From: Candidatus Saccharibacteria bacterium UBA1103
Lineage (GTDB): Bacteria; Patescibacteriota; Saccharimonadia; Saccharimonadales; Saccharimonadaceae
NCBI GenBank assembly: GCA_905373275.1
Contig: CAJPSI010000013.1
Span: 1-13,426 of the forward strand
Length of the DNA stretch: 13,426 nt
Direction of reading: 5' to 3'
In this document: piece by piece, positions 7,701-13,295 of the stretch
Layout: every line of letters begins with the position of its first letter
Position numbering within the stretch: position 1 is the first letter of the stretch
Notes under the pieces: generated by a model
What the model was told of the DNA's origin: nothing
Seen by the model: only the letters and a program-made list of their open reading frames with translations
Database searches by the model: none
Program-made: the position numbers and the translations under genes

Positions 7701-7888
7701 TACTGACACTATCGACCGACGACACCAAACTAAACTCGGCGATCGATACCTGGAGTGATAGTATCATGGCCGAGACGCTGACCACTGCCTCGCTGACAGA
7801 AGATCAGCCGGCTGAGTATACGACGACAGTTAAGGTAGCCGGCTCAGCCTTGAGGCTTGAGCTGGCCAAAGCGGAAGTGAGGAAATAG
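4718..7888 (+). CDS. ileS: Isoleucyl-tRNA synthetase, long divergent form
   Basis: Charges tRNA-Ile with isoleucine in the cytoplasm. 1056 residues, longer than typical bacterial IleRS (~930) and closer to the eukaryote-like type 2 form, as the opening FYDGPPFITGVPHFGT, the RRWGWDCHGLPAEN block and the NLSRDRFWASAMPVW block suggest. The HIGH signature reads HFGT (55-58), so its last His is Thr. The CP1 editing domain has WTTTPWTLPAN (253-262) and GTGIVHIAPAYGEDD with D364 at the position of the editing aspartate. LDCWFESGSMP and KMSKS (636-640) are intact; the usual DQTRGWFY reads PQVRAWFY. A Ser/Thr-rich segment (about residues 708-748) precedes the anticodon-binding domain (NPLDRWIVSRVHQLTD). 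The start follows AAGGAGG by 5 bases and overlaps the Bro-N stop. Type 2 enzymes are often mupirocin-tolerant; that is inference here. Confidence 0.96.
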   Translation: MKFKHGTRRRASEYEPDLVQWWKDHRTFEKSVEMRSPANAYVFYDGPPFITGVPHFGTLLSSIIKDVVPRYQTMRGRRVERRWGWDCHGLPAENFVEKQLGITDRRQIVADSHQPAPLDKDGKPLPTISLEKYIRTARDSMIANSEAWQGVIDRIGRWVDFKGAYRTMDKDFMESVWWAFKQLYEAGKIYEGEKVLMYDTKFATPVSKAEVTMDNDAYQTVTDPSVYVKFRLLSGEVVDDDIEGAEDVNILAWTTTPWTLPANLMLAVSPEMTYCEVLVGGEKLIVAEEALGRVLQDDKHQPLDYEVLRRFSGSELVGRAYQPLDTGSTYPEDAKIHHIYPADFVTTESGTGIVHIAPAYGEDDFELGKANGIAPFHVIDDDGYYFDSIYKGREVWSSNKYIAKDLAERGIVWRIEYIRHEYPFNPRSKQRIMYRATPSWFMNIGEEKPLLLEQNENINWFPAHLKHGRFAKNIDQAPDWNLSRDRFWASAMPVWKGDKGAVRVVGSYAELAELSGVELNDYHRPWVDAITFDIDGEHFKRIDKVLDCWFESGSMPFAQLHYPFDNKEKFEQNYPADFIVEYIPQVRAWFYYVHAVNTTLASIGAFGAERAKPTAQMNAYRNVITTGVIAGNDGRKMSKSLGNYTSPDELMDQYSADSLRFLLLASPLLNGEDYALLDKDVSDVARKLAMIWNMYDFFTMYAEVDEFTFPYDTVSSDAFLVHRITDTAHSDTPESSSRTGTENSLQISVDIDKLSNPLDRWIVSRVHQLTDHVAKFMNQYNIPDALSAVIPFIDDASNWYVRRSRRRFWKSEDDADKAQAYQTLHYVLVRLSLVLAPFTPFLAEELYQHLTGGESVHLLDWPTDNPVDERVLADMRRTRELIAGGLALRMERTDDYGQIKIRQPLSYASYTGERLGSYYEKIMQEELNVKRVSWVEDLAKYQVSGVVNEAETEAWLELDKHLTPELEAEGLSREVIRVVQKARKDAGLSVDDRILLTLSTDDTKLNSAIDTWSDSIMAETLTTASLTEDQPAEYTTTVKVAGSALRLELAKAEVRK
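6845..6899 (+). repeat. Palindrome-rich in-frame segment inside ileS
   Basis: GATACGG occurs at 6851-6857 and 6893-6899 and its complement CCGTATC at 6883-6889. This gives three alternative hairpins: CCGTA/TACGG (6845-6857), GATACGGTG/CACCGTATC (6851-6859 with 6881-6889, 9 bp) and CCGTATC/GATACGG (6883-6899, loop ACC). The segment codes for a Ser/Thr-rich linker between the catalytic and anticodon-binding domains. Confidence 0.55.
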
Positions 7889-7890
7889 CG

Positions 7891-9060
7891 GTGAACGAAG
7901 CGGTGGGGCAGCCGGTAGCAGGTAACGGGCGTCGGCGGCGGGGATTGTCGATCGCAGCGACGCTGATCATCTCGTTGGGGGTGGGCTTCGTCGTCTGGCA
8001 TATCGGCTCAGTGGTAGATTGCAATAAAGCTCTTGGCAGCTATCGTCAGCAGAAGCAGGCGCTGGAGCGAGCAGTCAGAGACAGTGCCGACCAGGCCAAG
8101 GCGACGGTTGATGATGTGCCGACCGGGCAAAAACAAGCGGTCGAGCGCCTGCAGGCTGATATAAAGAGGGCTCAGACACTGCTAAATAAATCGGTTGACG
8201 AGCACCAGTGCGCCAGCACTAATCAGACGGTCGCTATCACCGAGGCGGGCGTGAGGCTACAGGCCGGCTCGGGTGAGCTGAAAGAGCTGGCCGGTCTGCT
8301 GACGACCGAGGCAGAGATAGTCAAGCAAGCCCGCCACGCCAAGCAGCTCAACGACGCTCGGGTGGCACTGCGCTCGACTATTCTATCGGCGAAGCGGTTA
8401 GCCGGTAGTCAATGGATGCGAGCTGAGACTCGGACTAAGCTTAATCAGACCATCGCTAATGCCGGCGCCTATCTGGAGAGTACCGACGTGGCCAGCATCG
8501 GGCGGGCTCGCCGGCAGATGGATAGCTTGATCGATCAGATCAACCAGCTGATCTCAGCAACTAACGCTGAGCTACTCCAGATAGAAGAGCGTCTGCGAGC
8601 GACACCGACGGTGGCAGACGGCAATGGCAACTACACTCAGTCGGCGACTAATATCGTCAATGCGGCGGGGCTAAAAGTAGTCTGGGGGCTGGAGCAGATG
8701 CGGGGTTACTGCACTATCACCGAGCAAAATATCGCCAGCTGGATGGCGGCCTTTTGCACCGGCGCTCCGGGCAATGTCTATATCAATAACCGGATGAGCG
8801 CTCGGGCTTCTTTCGACCGTTACTTTGCCGATGCTATGCGCCACGAAGTGGGGCATTACCTGATCTTTCGGCGCTGCGGCACGACCGAGCCCGCTTCGAT
8901 CGGTAACCAGGCTAACGCCGAGTCGACGGCCAGCTCGTATGCGGTGCTCTACCTGGGAGCAAATGCTAACACGCTGAACCGAGCCACCGATGCTCGCTAC
9001 CACATGGACGAGCTGTCCGACCAAGCCGCCGCCCGCATCCACGCCGGACAGTGTGAGTAA
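7891..9060 (+). CDS. Membrane-anchored protein with zincin-like HEVGH motif
   Basis: I do not recognise this gene as a named family. 389 residues. A basic N-terminus (RRRR at 14-17) is followed by a single membrane segment (about 19-42), so the rest should lie outside the cell. Residues about 45-235 are Gln/Ala/Arg-rich helices with coiled-coil character. The C-terminal part (about 245-389) holds HEVGH at 318-322, the HExxH zinc and catalytic motif of metallopeptidases, with E344 as a possible third ligand. Six cysteines (44, 107, 274, 289, 329, 388), all after the membrane segment, could form three disulfides. The start is GTG 7891, two bases after the ileS stop, with GAGGA 7 bases upstream, so it is probably in the ileS operon. 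A surface protease or wall-modifying role is plausible for an episymbiont; a non-catalytic domain cannot be excluded. Confidence 0.8.
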   Translation: MNEAVGQPVAGNGRRRRGLSIAATLIISLGVGFVVWHIGSVVDCNKALGSYRQQKQALERAVRDSADQAKATVDDVPTGQKQAVERLQADIKRAQTLLNKSVDEHQCASTNQTVAITEAGVRLQAGSGELKELAGLLTTEAEIVKQARHAKQLNDARVALRSTILSAKRLAGSQWMRAETRTKLNQTIANAGAYLESTDVASIGRARRQMDSLIDQINQLISATNAELLQIEERLRATPTVADGNGNYTQSATNIVNAAGLKVVWGLEQMRGYCTITEQNIASWMAAFCTGAPGNVYINNRMSARASFDRYFADAMRHEVGHYLIFRRCGTTEPASIGNQANAESTASSYAVLYLGANANTLNRATDARYHMDELSDQAAARIHAGQCE

Positions 9061-9081
9061 GGTGGTGGAGCTTGGATGGGC

Positions 9082-9128
9082 GATGTATCCTGCTGTGGCT
9101 TTATGTACCATCGCTTATATGTTATAAA
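9082..9128 (+). promoter_or_regulatory. Array end-motif plus promoter of the AlbA_2 gene
   Basis: GATGTATCcTGCTGTG (9082-9097) matches the 3' end of the repeat units found at 12.5-13.4 kb. Two bases later comes a weak -35 slot (TTTATG, 9100-9105), a 17-base spacer and an extended -10 TGtTATAAA (9120-9128). The predicted transcript start is only about 6 bases before ATG 9141, so the mRNA has almost no leader. Confidence 0.5.
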
Positions 9129-9140
9129 GAATGGTAAGAA

Positions 9141-10565
9141 ATGGACGACAAAAGTATGACAAATCAGGTGAAAATTGAGGACTTAATCGGCGAAGCTACC
9201 GAATACGATAAAAAGCAAGCAGTGGAGACAAAGAAACCAAAGAGCTGGTGTAAAAGCGTCAGTGCATTTGCTAATACCTCCGGCGGAATCTTGATCTTCG
9301 GTGTTGCAGATGACGGGACGGTAATTGGTCTTGCTGATGCAGAGAAAGACGCCGAGACGATTAGTGAGATTATCAAGAACCGTTTGTCACCAATTCCGGA
9401 GTTTACCCTTGAGTTCAATACCTCAAAGGATGAGAAGAAGTTGATCATCCTGCGCATTTGCAAAGGTGAAGAGACGCCATATTACTATTCTGCCGACGGA
9501 GTTACGGAAGCATATATTCGTATTGGTAATGAAAGTGTTCCGGCGGATTCTACAGACTTAAAGAGGCTGGTGATGAGAGGCAAGAATACCAGCTTTGATT
9601 CGCTTGTCTCGACTTATGACATAGGTGACTATTCTTTTACCAAGCTGAAAGAGCGGTTCAAGATTTGGACCGGACGTAGCTTTGAAGAAAAGGGCTATGT
9701 TTCCATGGGAATGGTGGCTGATAGTGGCAAGTTGACAAATGCGGGTGCATTACTGGCGGACGAGTCGCCAATTCGCTGGTCAAGGGTGTTTTGCACTCGC
9801 TGGAATGGTAAGACGAAGAGCGGTGGGATCGTTGACGCATTTGATCATGCAGAATACTCAGGCAGCTTGATATCTCTCCTGAATGATGCAGAATCTTTTA
9901 TCATGAATAACACTAAGACGATCTGGAAGAAGCTGCCAAACTCCAGACTGGAGCTTCCGGAATATGTCCACCGGAGCTACTTTGAGGCTCTGGTAAATGC
10001 CTTAATTCACCGAGATTACCTAATAAACGGGAGTGAAGTCCATGTCGACATCTTTGATGATCGCATGGAGATCTATTCTCCCGGGGGTATGCCTGACGGA
10101 ACCGTGATCCAAGATAGAAATATTCAGGCTATCCCGTCTATGCGTCGAAACCCGGTGATTGCGGATATCTTTGCTCGGCTTGGCTACATGGAGAGGTCGG
10201 GCAGTGGACTGGGCAAGATTCGCAGCAGCTATGAGGTATCGGCAAACTTTGAGACGGGAAAAGAACCTGTATTCTATTCGGATAGGTCTCAGTTTCTAGT
10301 TACTTTGTGCAATTTGAACTACCGAGATGGTGACATGGTAAAGGACTCATCCGAGAACGCATCGTCCACTTCAGAGATTAATCTAAGGCAAGATCAGATT
10401 TTGCAAACGATGCTCTCGGCGCACAAATATAGCTTGGGCGAGGTGGCGGATAAAGTCGGATTGAAGGAGACTATGGCTAAAATATTGCTAGATGATCTGG
10501 TGGAGAAAGGCTACCTCCGCTTTGTGGCAGGGGTAAACAGGGGCAGATATTTAAGGGTTAGATAG
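9141..10565 (+). CDS. Schlafen AlbA_2 / ATPase-domain transcriptional regulator-like protein
   Basis: 474 residues of the COG2865 type. Residues about 12-125 form an AlbA_2 (Schlafen-related) domain, with the signature SVSAFANTSGGILIFGVADDGTVIGL. About 250-370 is a GHKL-like HATPase_c_4 domain with FEALVNALIHRDY (E282, N286), IYSPGGMPDG and ERSGSGLGKI. The end (about 410-474) is a winged-helix segment (ILQTMLSAHKYSLGEVADKVGL...YLRFV). Such proteins are thought to bind nucleic acid and are common in accessory regions, some linked to defence; the role here is unknown. Codon use is more A/T-rich than glyS downstream. Neither ATG 9141 nor the in-frame ATG 9156 has a good Shine-Dalgarno; 9156 gives a start closer to the domain and is the main alternative. 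Confidence 0.9.
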   Translation: MDDKSMTNQVKIEDLIGEATEYDKKQAVETKKPKSWCKSVSAFANTSGGILIFGVADDGTVIGLADAEKDAETISEIIKNRLSPIPEFTLEFNTSKDEKKLIILRICKGEETPYYYSADGVTEAYIRIGNESVPADSTDLKRLVMRGKNTSFDSLVSTYDIGDYSFTKLKERFKIWTGRSFEEKGYVSMGMVADSGKLTNAGALLADESPIRWSRVFCTRWNGKTKSGGIVDAFDHAEYSGSLISLLNDAESFIMNNTKTIWKKLPNSRLELPEYVHRSYFEALVNALIHRDYLINGSEVHVDIFDDRMEIYSPGGMPDGTVIQDRNIQAIPSMRRNPVIADIFARLGYMERSGSGLGKIRSSYEVSANFETGKEPVFYSDRSQFLVTLCNLNYRDGDMVKDSSENASSTSEINLRQDQILQTMLSAHKYSLGEVADKVGLKETMAKILLDDLVEKGYLRFVAGVNRGRYLRVR

Positions 10566-10607
10566 GAGGCGAGGCTATCTGCTCTTGGGTCTACGTCATA
10601 TCCCGTA

Positions 10608-10616
10608 TGCTATAAT
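10608..10616 (+). promoter_or_regulatory. Extended -10 promoter giving a leaderless glyS mRNA
   Basis: TGcTATAAT ends 7 bases before the ATG at 10624, which puts the predicted transcript start at or within a base of the start codon. No Shine-Dalgarno is present and the -35 region is poor. Confidence 0.7.
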
Positions 10617-10623
10617 GAACCGC

Positions 10624-11982
10624 ATGGAAGATATCATTTCGCTGTGTAAGAGACGGGGCTTTATTTATCAAGGGTCGGAGGTCTACGGTGGGTTGGCCGG
10701 CACTTGGGACTGGGGTCCGCTGGGTGTGGCACTCAAACGCAACGTGATGCAGCAGTGGTGGCACTTCTTCGTCGACTATCGCCCGGATATCTACGGTGTC
10801 GATGCGGCTATCATCATGAATCCGAAGACCTGGCAGGCGAGCGGTCATGTGGCGACCTTTGCTGACCCGCTGGTGGACGACGTGGTGACCCACCGTCGCT
10901 TCCGGGCGGATCATCTGCTGAAAGATAATGGTATCGAGGCGACTGACGGCATGTCTGATGCTGAGATCGACAAGCTGATCAAGGATAACCATGTCAAATC
11001 GCCTGACGGCAACCAGCTATCCAAGGTGAAGCGGTTTAATATGATGTTTCGCACCAGCGTTGGGGCGGTCGAGAGCGACGACGCCGTGGCATACCTGCGC
11101 CCCGAGACGGCTCAGGGTATCTTCACGAATTATCGTAATGTGGTTGACTCGTTTTACCCTGATCTGCCTTTCGGCATTGCTCAGCAAGGCAAATCTTTTC
11201 GCAACGAGATCAGTCCGCGCGACTTCGTCTTTCGCTCACGAGAGTTTGAGCAGATGGAGATAGAGTATTTCATTGACCCGGCTTGCTGGCAGGAGTCATT
11301 TGAAGACTGGCTCAAGCTGGAGCACCGGTTCTTAGAGCAAGTGATGGGCTTGCCGGCGGCGATGATTCACGACTTGGAAGTGCCGGCTCAAGATCGGGCA
11401 CACTATAGCAAGCGGACGGTCGATATTGAGTTTGATTACCCGATTGGTCGGGAGGAGCTGATGGGGCTGGCCTACCGGACTGACTTTGACCTGATGAATA
11501 TAGAGCGGGCGAGCGGCAAGTCGATGGAATATCGCCCGAAGAATGGTAGCAAGCCTTTCGTGCCACATGTTATCGAGCCGTCGAGCGGAGTGGAACGCCT
11601 GGTGATGGCGATCCTGGTGGCGGACTACGCTGAGGACGAGGTCGGCGGGGAGAAGCGGAAGCTGCTCAAGCTGCCGAAGCACCTGGCACCGGTACTGGTG
11701 ACGGTCTCGCCTCTGCTTAAGAATAAGCCCGATCTGGTGACTAAGGCGAGGCAGGTCTACGACATCGTCCAGCAGCACGTGCCAGGGCGAGTCAGCTGGG
11801 ACGACAGCGGTAATATCGGCAAGCGATACCGCAAGGCGGACGAGATCGGTGTACCTTACTGCCTGGTGGTTGATTTCGATAGTCTGGCTGATGGGGCGGT
11901 GACGGTGCGAGATCGTGACACCACTAAGCAGACTAGAGTCAAGATTGATCAGCTGACTGACTATCTGCAGGTGAGCGGGTAG
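10624..11982 (+). CDS. glyS: Glycyl-tRNA synthetase, single-chain dimeric type
   Basis: Class II synthetase charging tRNA-Gly in the cytoplasm. The homodimeric (GlyQS/eukaryote-like) form is shown by the N-terminal CKRRGFIYQGSEVYGGLAG block and WDWGPLGVALKRN. Motif 2 is FRNEI (192-196) with the FVFRSREFEQME region after it, and motif 3 is EPSSGVERLVMA (from 318), with the ATP-binding Arg R325. The C-terminal anticodon-binding domain runs from about residue 355 (LAPVLVTVSPL) to the end. 452 residues, normal for bacteria of this type. I start at ATG 10624 because MEDIISLCKRRGF aligns with family N-termini and the longer frame would begin upstream of the promoter. There is no clear terminator after it; only a weak CTGC/GCAG hairpin near 11990-12015. 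Confidence 0.97.
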   Translation: MEDIISLCKRRGFIYQGSEVYGGLAGTWDWGPLGVALKRNVMQQWWHFFVDYRPDIYGVDAAIIMNPKTWQASGHVATFADPLVDDVVTHRRFRADHLLKDNGIEATDGMSDAEIDKLIKDNHVKSPDGNQLSKVKRFNMMFRTSVGAVESDDAVAYLRPETAQGIFTNYRNVVDSFYPDLPFGIAQQGKSFRNEISPRDFVFRSREFEQMEIEYFIDPACWQESFEDWLKLEHRFLEQVMGLPAAMIHDLEVPAQDRAHYSKRTVDIEFDYPIGREELMGLAYRTDFDLMNIERASGKSMEYRPKNGSKPFVPHVIEPSSGVERLVMAILVADYAEDEVGGEKRKLLKLPKHLAPVLVTVSPLLKNKPDLVTKARQVYDIVQQHVPGRVSWDDSGNIGKRYRKADEIGVPYCLVVDFDSLADGAVTVRDRDTTKQTRVKIDQLTDYLQVSG

Positions 11983-12021
11983 AGGGATGGGGCTGCGAGA
12001 GATACTGTTGCAGTTGGCTTA

Positions 12022-12062
12022 ATCCTGCTGGGTTGACTTATCTACGTTGAATATGCTAATGC
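12022..12062 (+). promoter_or_regulatory. Partial array end-motif with a first TTGACT promoter
   Basis: ATCcTGCTGGG (12022-12032) matches the end motif of the repeat units and is followed directly by TTGACT (12033-12038) and, 18 bases on from its end, TAATGC preceded by TGc (12054-12062). A full upstream half of the repeat is not visible, so this is a remnant. Confidence 0.4.
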
Positions 12063-12091
12063 TTGACTAACTTAAGTATAAGTGCTATTGT
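12063..12091 (+). promoter_or_regulatory. Promoter of the first small ORF cassette
   Basis: TTGACT (12063-12068), a 17-base spacer and an extended -10 TGcTATTGT (12083-12091). The stretch resembles the copy starting at 12033 (about 20 of 29 positions alike), suggesting a tandem promoter duplication. The leader would be about 58 nt. Confidence 0.65.
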
Positions 12092-12100
12092 ATGAAATAC

Positions 12101-12131
12101 AGGCTGCATATGGGGAATGCCCATATGGCCT
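12101..12131 (+). other. Strong leader hairpin of the first small ORF
   Basis: CATATGGG (12107-12114) pairs with CCCATATG (12120-12127) around GAATG; an outer AGGC/GCCT stem (12101-12104 with 12128-12131) extends it to 12 bp with a TG bulge. It ends about 10 bases before the Shine-Dalgarno AAAGGGG, at or near the 5' end of the mRNA, where it could stabilise the transcript or serve as an operator. Confidence 0.5.
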
Positions 12132-12155
12132 GCGACCCGAAAGGGGATTGACATC

Positions 12156-12440
12156 ATGACCATTGAGTGTAGTGCTATCCAGTGCTTCCAGACATTGGAT
12201 TTATCTCCAGCCCTACGGGCAGAGATTTTGGAGTGCGGGGCAAAGATAGCGCCTTTGCTCTACCCGAGGAGAATCGTCGCCCAGCCCCTGAAGGGGTTTG
12301 ACGGCGAAGGGTTCCCTGTCGCCGGGGGCAAGTTTGAAACGTGGATCCTTCGAAAGAAGGAGCTACTAGAGGCAACGGTAGGCGGAGAGAGTCGATTGTG
12401 TATATGGTCTGCGTACGAGAAGAAGGATGTGGTAGATTAA
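12156..12440 (+). CDS. Small unrecognised protein of the first cassette
   Basis: 94 residues, no family recognised. Start ATG 12156 follows AAAGGGG by 9 bases; an upstream in-frame ATG at 12117 lies inside the leader hairpin. The protein is soluble-looking, without signal or membrane segment, and has four cysteines, three in the first 27 residues. Its centre (KGFDGEGFPVAGGKFETWILRKK) looks like beta strands. Promoter, structured leader, ORF and terminator form a self-contained unit. Codons 12244-12256 contain AGATAGCGCCTTT, identical to the 3' arm of its own terminator. The coding sequence also holds short hairpins, for example TCCTTC/GAAGGA with a GAAA loop (12346-12361). Confidence 0.65.
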   Translation: MTIECSAIQCFQTLDLSPALRAEILECGAKIAPLLYPRRIVAQPLKGFDGEGFPVAGGKFETWILRKKELLEATVGGESRLCIWSAYEKKDVVD

Positions 12441-12459
12441 CTTCTTTCTCCGCTTTTCC

Positions 12460-12489
12460 AGGCGCTATCTTACGAGATAGCGCCTTTTT
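12460..12489 (+). terminator. Rho-independent terminator of the first cassette
   Basis: AGGCGCTATCT (12460-12470) pairs with AGATAGCGCCT (12475-12485) around TACG, followed by TTTTT. Stem and tail are the same as in the terminator at 13206; only one loop base differs (TACG and TGCG). Confidence 0.9.
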
Positions 12490-12498
12490 CCTTTGGGC

Positions 12499-12556
12499 AA
12501 CTTCGCTACCTGTCTATTTGCCCCCAGGTGAGTAATAACATGATGTATCGTGCTGT
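12499..12556 (+). repeat. Partial repeat unit E (3' part)
   Basis: Contains a 5-bp hairpin ACCTG/CAGGT (12508-12529) and ends with GATGTATCgTGCTG, which matches the end of unit D (CAGGTGA..AAT....TGATGTATC.TGCTG). The partner arm of the closing stem is missing, so the unit is truncated. Confidence 0.5.
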
Positions 12557-12656
12557 GAGCCTGCCCAGCAGATGCTGGTAAGGCTAACTAATCGTAATAA
12601 GGCATGATTACGCAGCTTCCTTACCTAAACGAGTATAACGTTAGGCATCGTGCTGT
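12557..12656 (+). repeat. Repeat unit A, long foldable element
   Basis: About 100 bp, roughly 82% identical to unit B by hand alignment (17 substitutions, 16 of them transitions, and one gap). It folds as nested stems: closing stem CAGCA-GATGC (12566-12575) with GCATC-g-TGCTG (12645-12655, one bulged G); GGTAAGG (12577-12583) with CCTTACC (12619-12625); TAATC (12589-12593) with GATTA (12606-12610). An unpaired stretch holds ATAACGTTAGG. Confidence 0.75.
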
Positions 12657-12695
12657 GGTCTGCCCAGCAGCCCAGCAGGATGCACAACGTTATAC
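12633..12695. repeat. Large inverted repeat at the A/C junction
   Basis: The 23-base arms 12633-12655 and 12673-12695 are complementary at 20 positions, with a 17-base spacer. It arises because units A and C meet tail to tail. Outer CCTA/TAGG pairs can extend it. Confidence 0.75.
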
Positions 12696-12772
12696 TGCCT
12701 AGGAAAAAGGTGAATAAAATCATACTCTGTCATGATTAGCTGGTCTAACTAACGCATCAGCTGGATTGCTGC
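12673..12772 (-). repeat. Repeat unit C (inverted copy)
   Basis: Read on the minus strand it aligns with A: CCAGC(T)GATGC at the start, an AATCAT/ATGATT hairpin in the middle, a conserved GTATAACGTT and GCATCcTGCTG at the end. More diverged than B but the closing stem GATGC/GCATC plus CAGC/GCTG is kept. No promoter follows its end because unit A is there. Confidence 0.6.
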
Positions 12773-12872
12773 GAGCCTACCCAGCTGATACTGAGTAAAC
12801 CACTTACCGAAAAGACGTAATGACTCGTCTATTCCGTCTCAGGTGAAGAATGAGTGATGTATCATGCTGGGG
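12773..12872 (+). repeat. Repeat unit D
   Basis: Starts GAGCCTaCCCAGCtGATaCTG like A and B and ends GTATCaTGCTGGG. Closing stem CCCAGC-TGATAC (12780-12791) with GTATCA-t-GCTGGG (12859-12871), 12 bp with one bulged T. The middle differs in sequence from A and B but again holds a hairpin, AGACG/CGTCT (12813-12830), and a possible TGAG/CTCA stem. It directly abuts the next promoter. Confidence 0.65.
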
Positions 12873-12873
12873 A

Positions 12874-12901
12874 TTGACAATTCGTCATTATATGTTACCA
12901 T
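12874..12901 (+). promoter_or_regulatory. Promoter of the second small ORF cassette
   Basis: TTGACA (12874-12879), a 16-base spacer and TGtTACCAT (12893-12901). The -35 begins two bases after the end of repeat unit D. The same geometry is seen at 13399. The leader would be about 52 nt. Confidence 0.65.
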
Positions 12902-12959
12902 ATCACCCGGTATGGATATGGAGTCGCCATGTTCAGCCAGCTATCGAGAGGAGTCTACT

Positions 12960-13184
12960 ATGAAGGTAGACGATATTAAGATTGCTCTGAAAAGATCTGA
13001 CGGCGCTCATCAGAGCGTCGTCAGAGCCCTTAAGGGTGACCGCATGGTCATCTTTAAGGGTAACCTCCTGCTCGTGGAGCAGGAGGACGGCTTGATGAAG
13101 CAGTTTCACCTGGGGAGGTACCTTACTCCCCAGGATCGGGGGTTGGGGGGTGTGAAGCCCTACTACGTCGAGGTTGAGGGATAG
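12960..13184 (+). CDS. Small unrecognised protein of the second cassette
   Basis: 74 residues, no family recognised. ATG 12960 follows AGAGGAG (12947-12953) by 6 bases, a good ribosome site, and an in-frame ATG at 12864 lies upstream of the promoter. The sequence alternates charged and hydrophobic residues (SVVRALKGDRMVIFKGNLLLVEQEDG), as in a small beta-rich domain; there is no signal or membrane segment. It shows no obvious similarity to the 94-residue protein of the first cassette. The reading frame is made almost wholly of strong hairpins, so the transcript may also act as a structured RNA. Its stop lies inside the last hairpin loop. Confidence 0.6.
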   Translation: MKVDDIKIALKRSDGAHQSVVRALKGDRMVIFKGNLLLVEQEDGLMKQFHLGRYLTPQDRGLGGVKPYYVEVEG

Positions 13185-13195
13185 CCTCGACGTAG
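12996..13195 (+). other. Chain of five strong hairpins across the second small ORF
   Basis: Stems seen: 12996-13008 with 13013-13025 (13 bp, one G-U, loop ATCA); 13027-13041 with 13046-13060 (15 bp, two G-U, loop GCAT); 13064-13073 with 13077-13086 (10 bp, loop GTG); 13109-13117 with 13126-13134 (9 bp); 13163-13173 with 13185-13195 (11 bp, loop spanning the stop codon). They are followed by the terminator stem. Confidence 0.7.
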
Positions 13196-13205
13196 CCCAC
13201 CCCCT

Positions 13206-13235
13206 AGGCGCTATCTTGCGAGATAGCGCCTTTTT
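13206..13235 (+). terminator. Rho-independent terminator of the second cassette
   Basis: AGGCGCTATCT (13206-13216) pairs with AGATAGCGCCT (13221-13231) around TGCG, followed by a run of T and the same TTTTTCCTTT tail as the terminator at 12460. Confidence 0.9.
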
Positions 13236-13295
13236 CCTTTATCAAACTTAATCTCTCAGGCAACCGATTGATGCTGCATAATGGGCTGGAATGTA

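Noticed and set aside
8671..9111. Long open frame on the minus strand over the end of the HEVGH gene
   Set aside because: It is antisense to a gene with clear domain logic, and has no ribosome site or family-like sequence.
10585..10623. Longer glyS start
   Set aside because: It would begin upstream of the -10 box, and family N-termini begin at MEDIISLCKRRGF.
11985..12020. Terminator of glyS
   Set aside because: Only a 4-bp CTGC/GCAG stem without a T-run.
12117..12155. Longer start for the first small ORF at ATG 12117
   Set aside because: This ATG is inside the leader hairpin and has no ribosome site; ATG 12156 has AAAGGGG.
12499..12872. CRISPR array
   Set aside because: Repeat units are ~100 bp, diverged, partly inverted and not separated by uniform spacers; no cas genes nearby.
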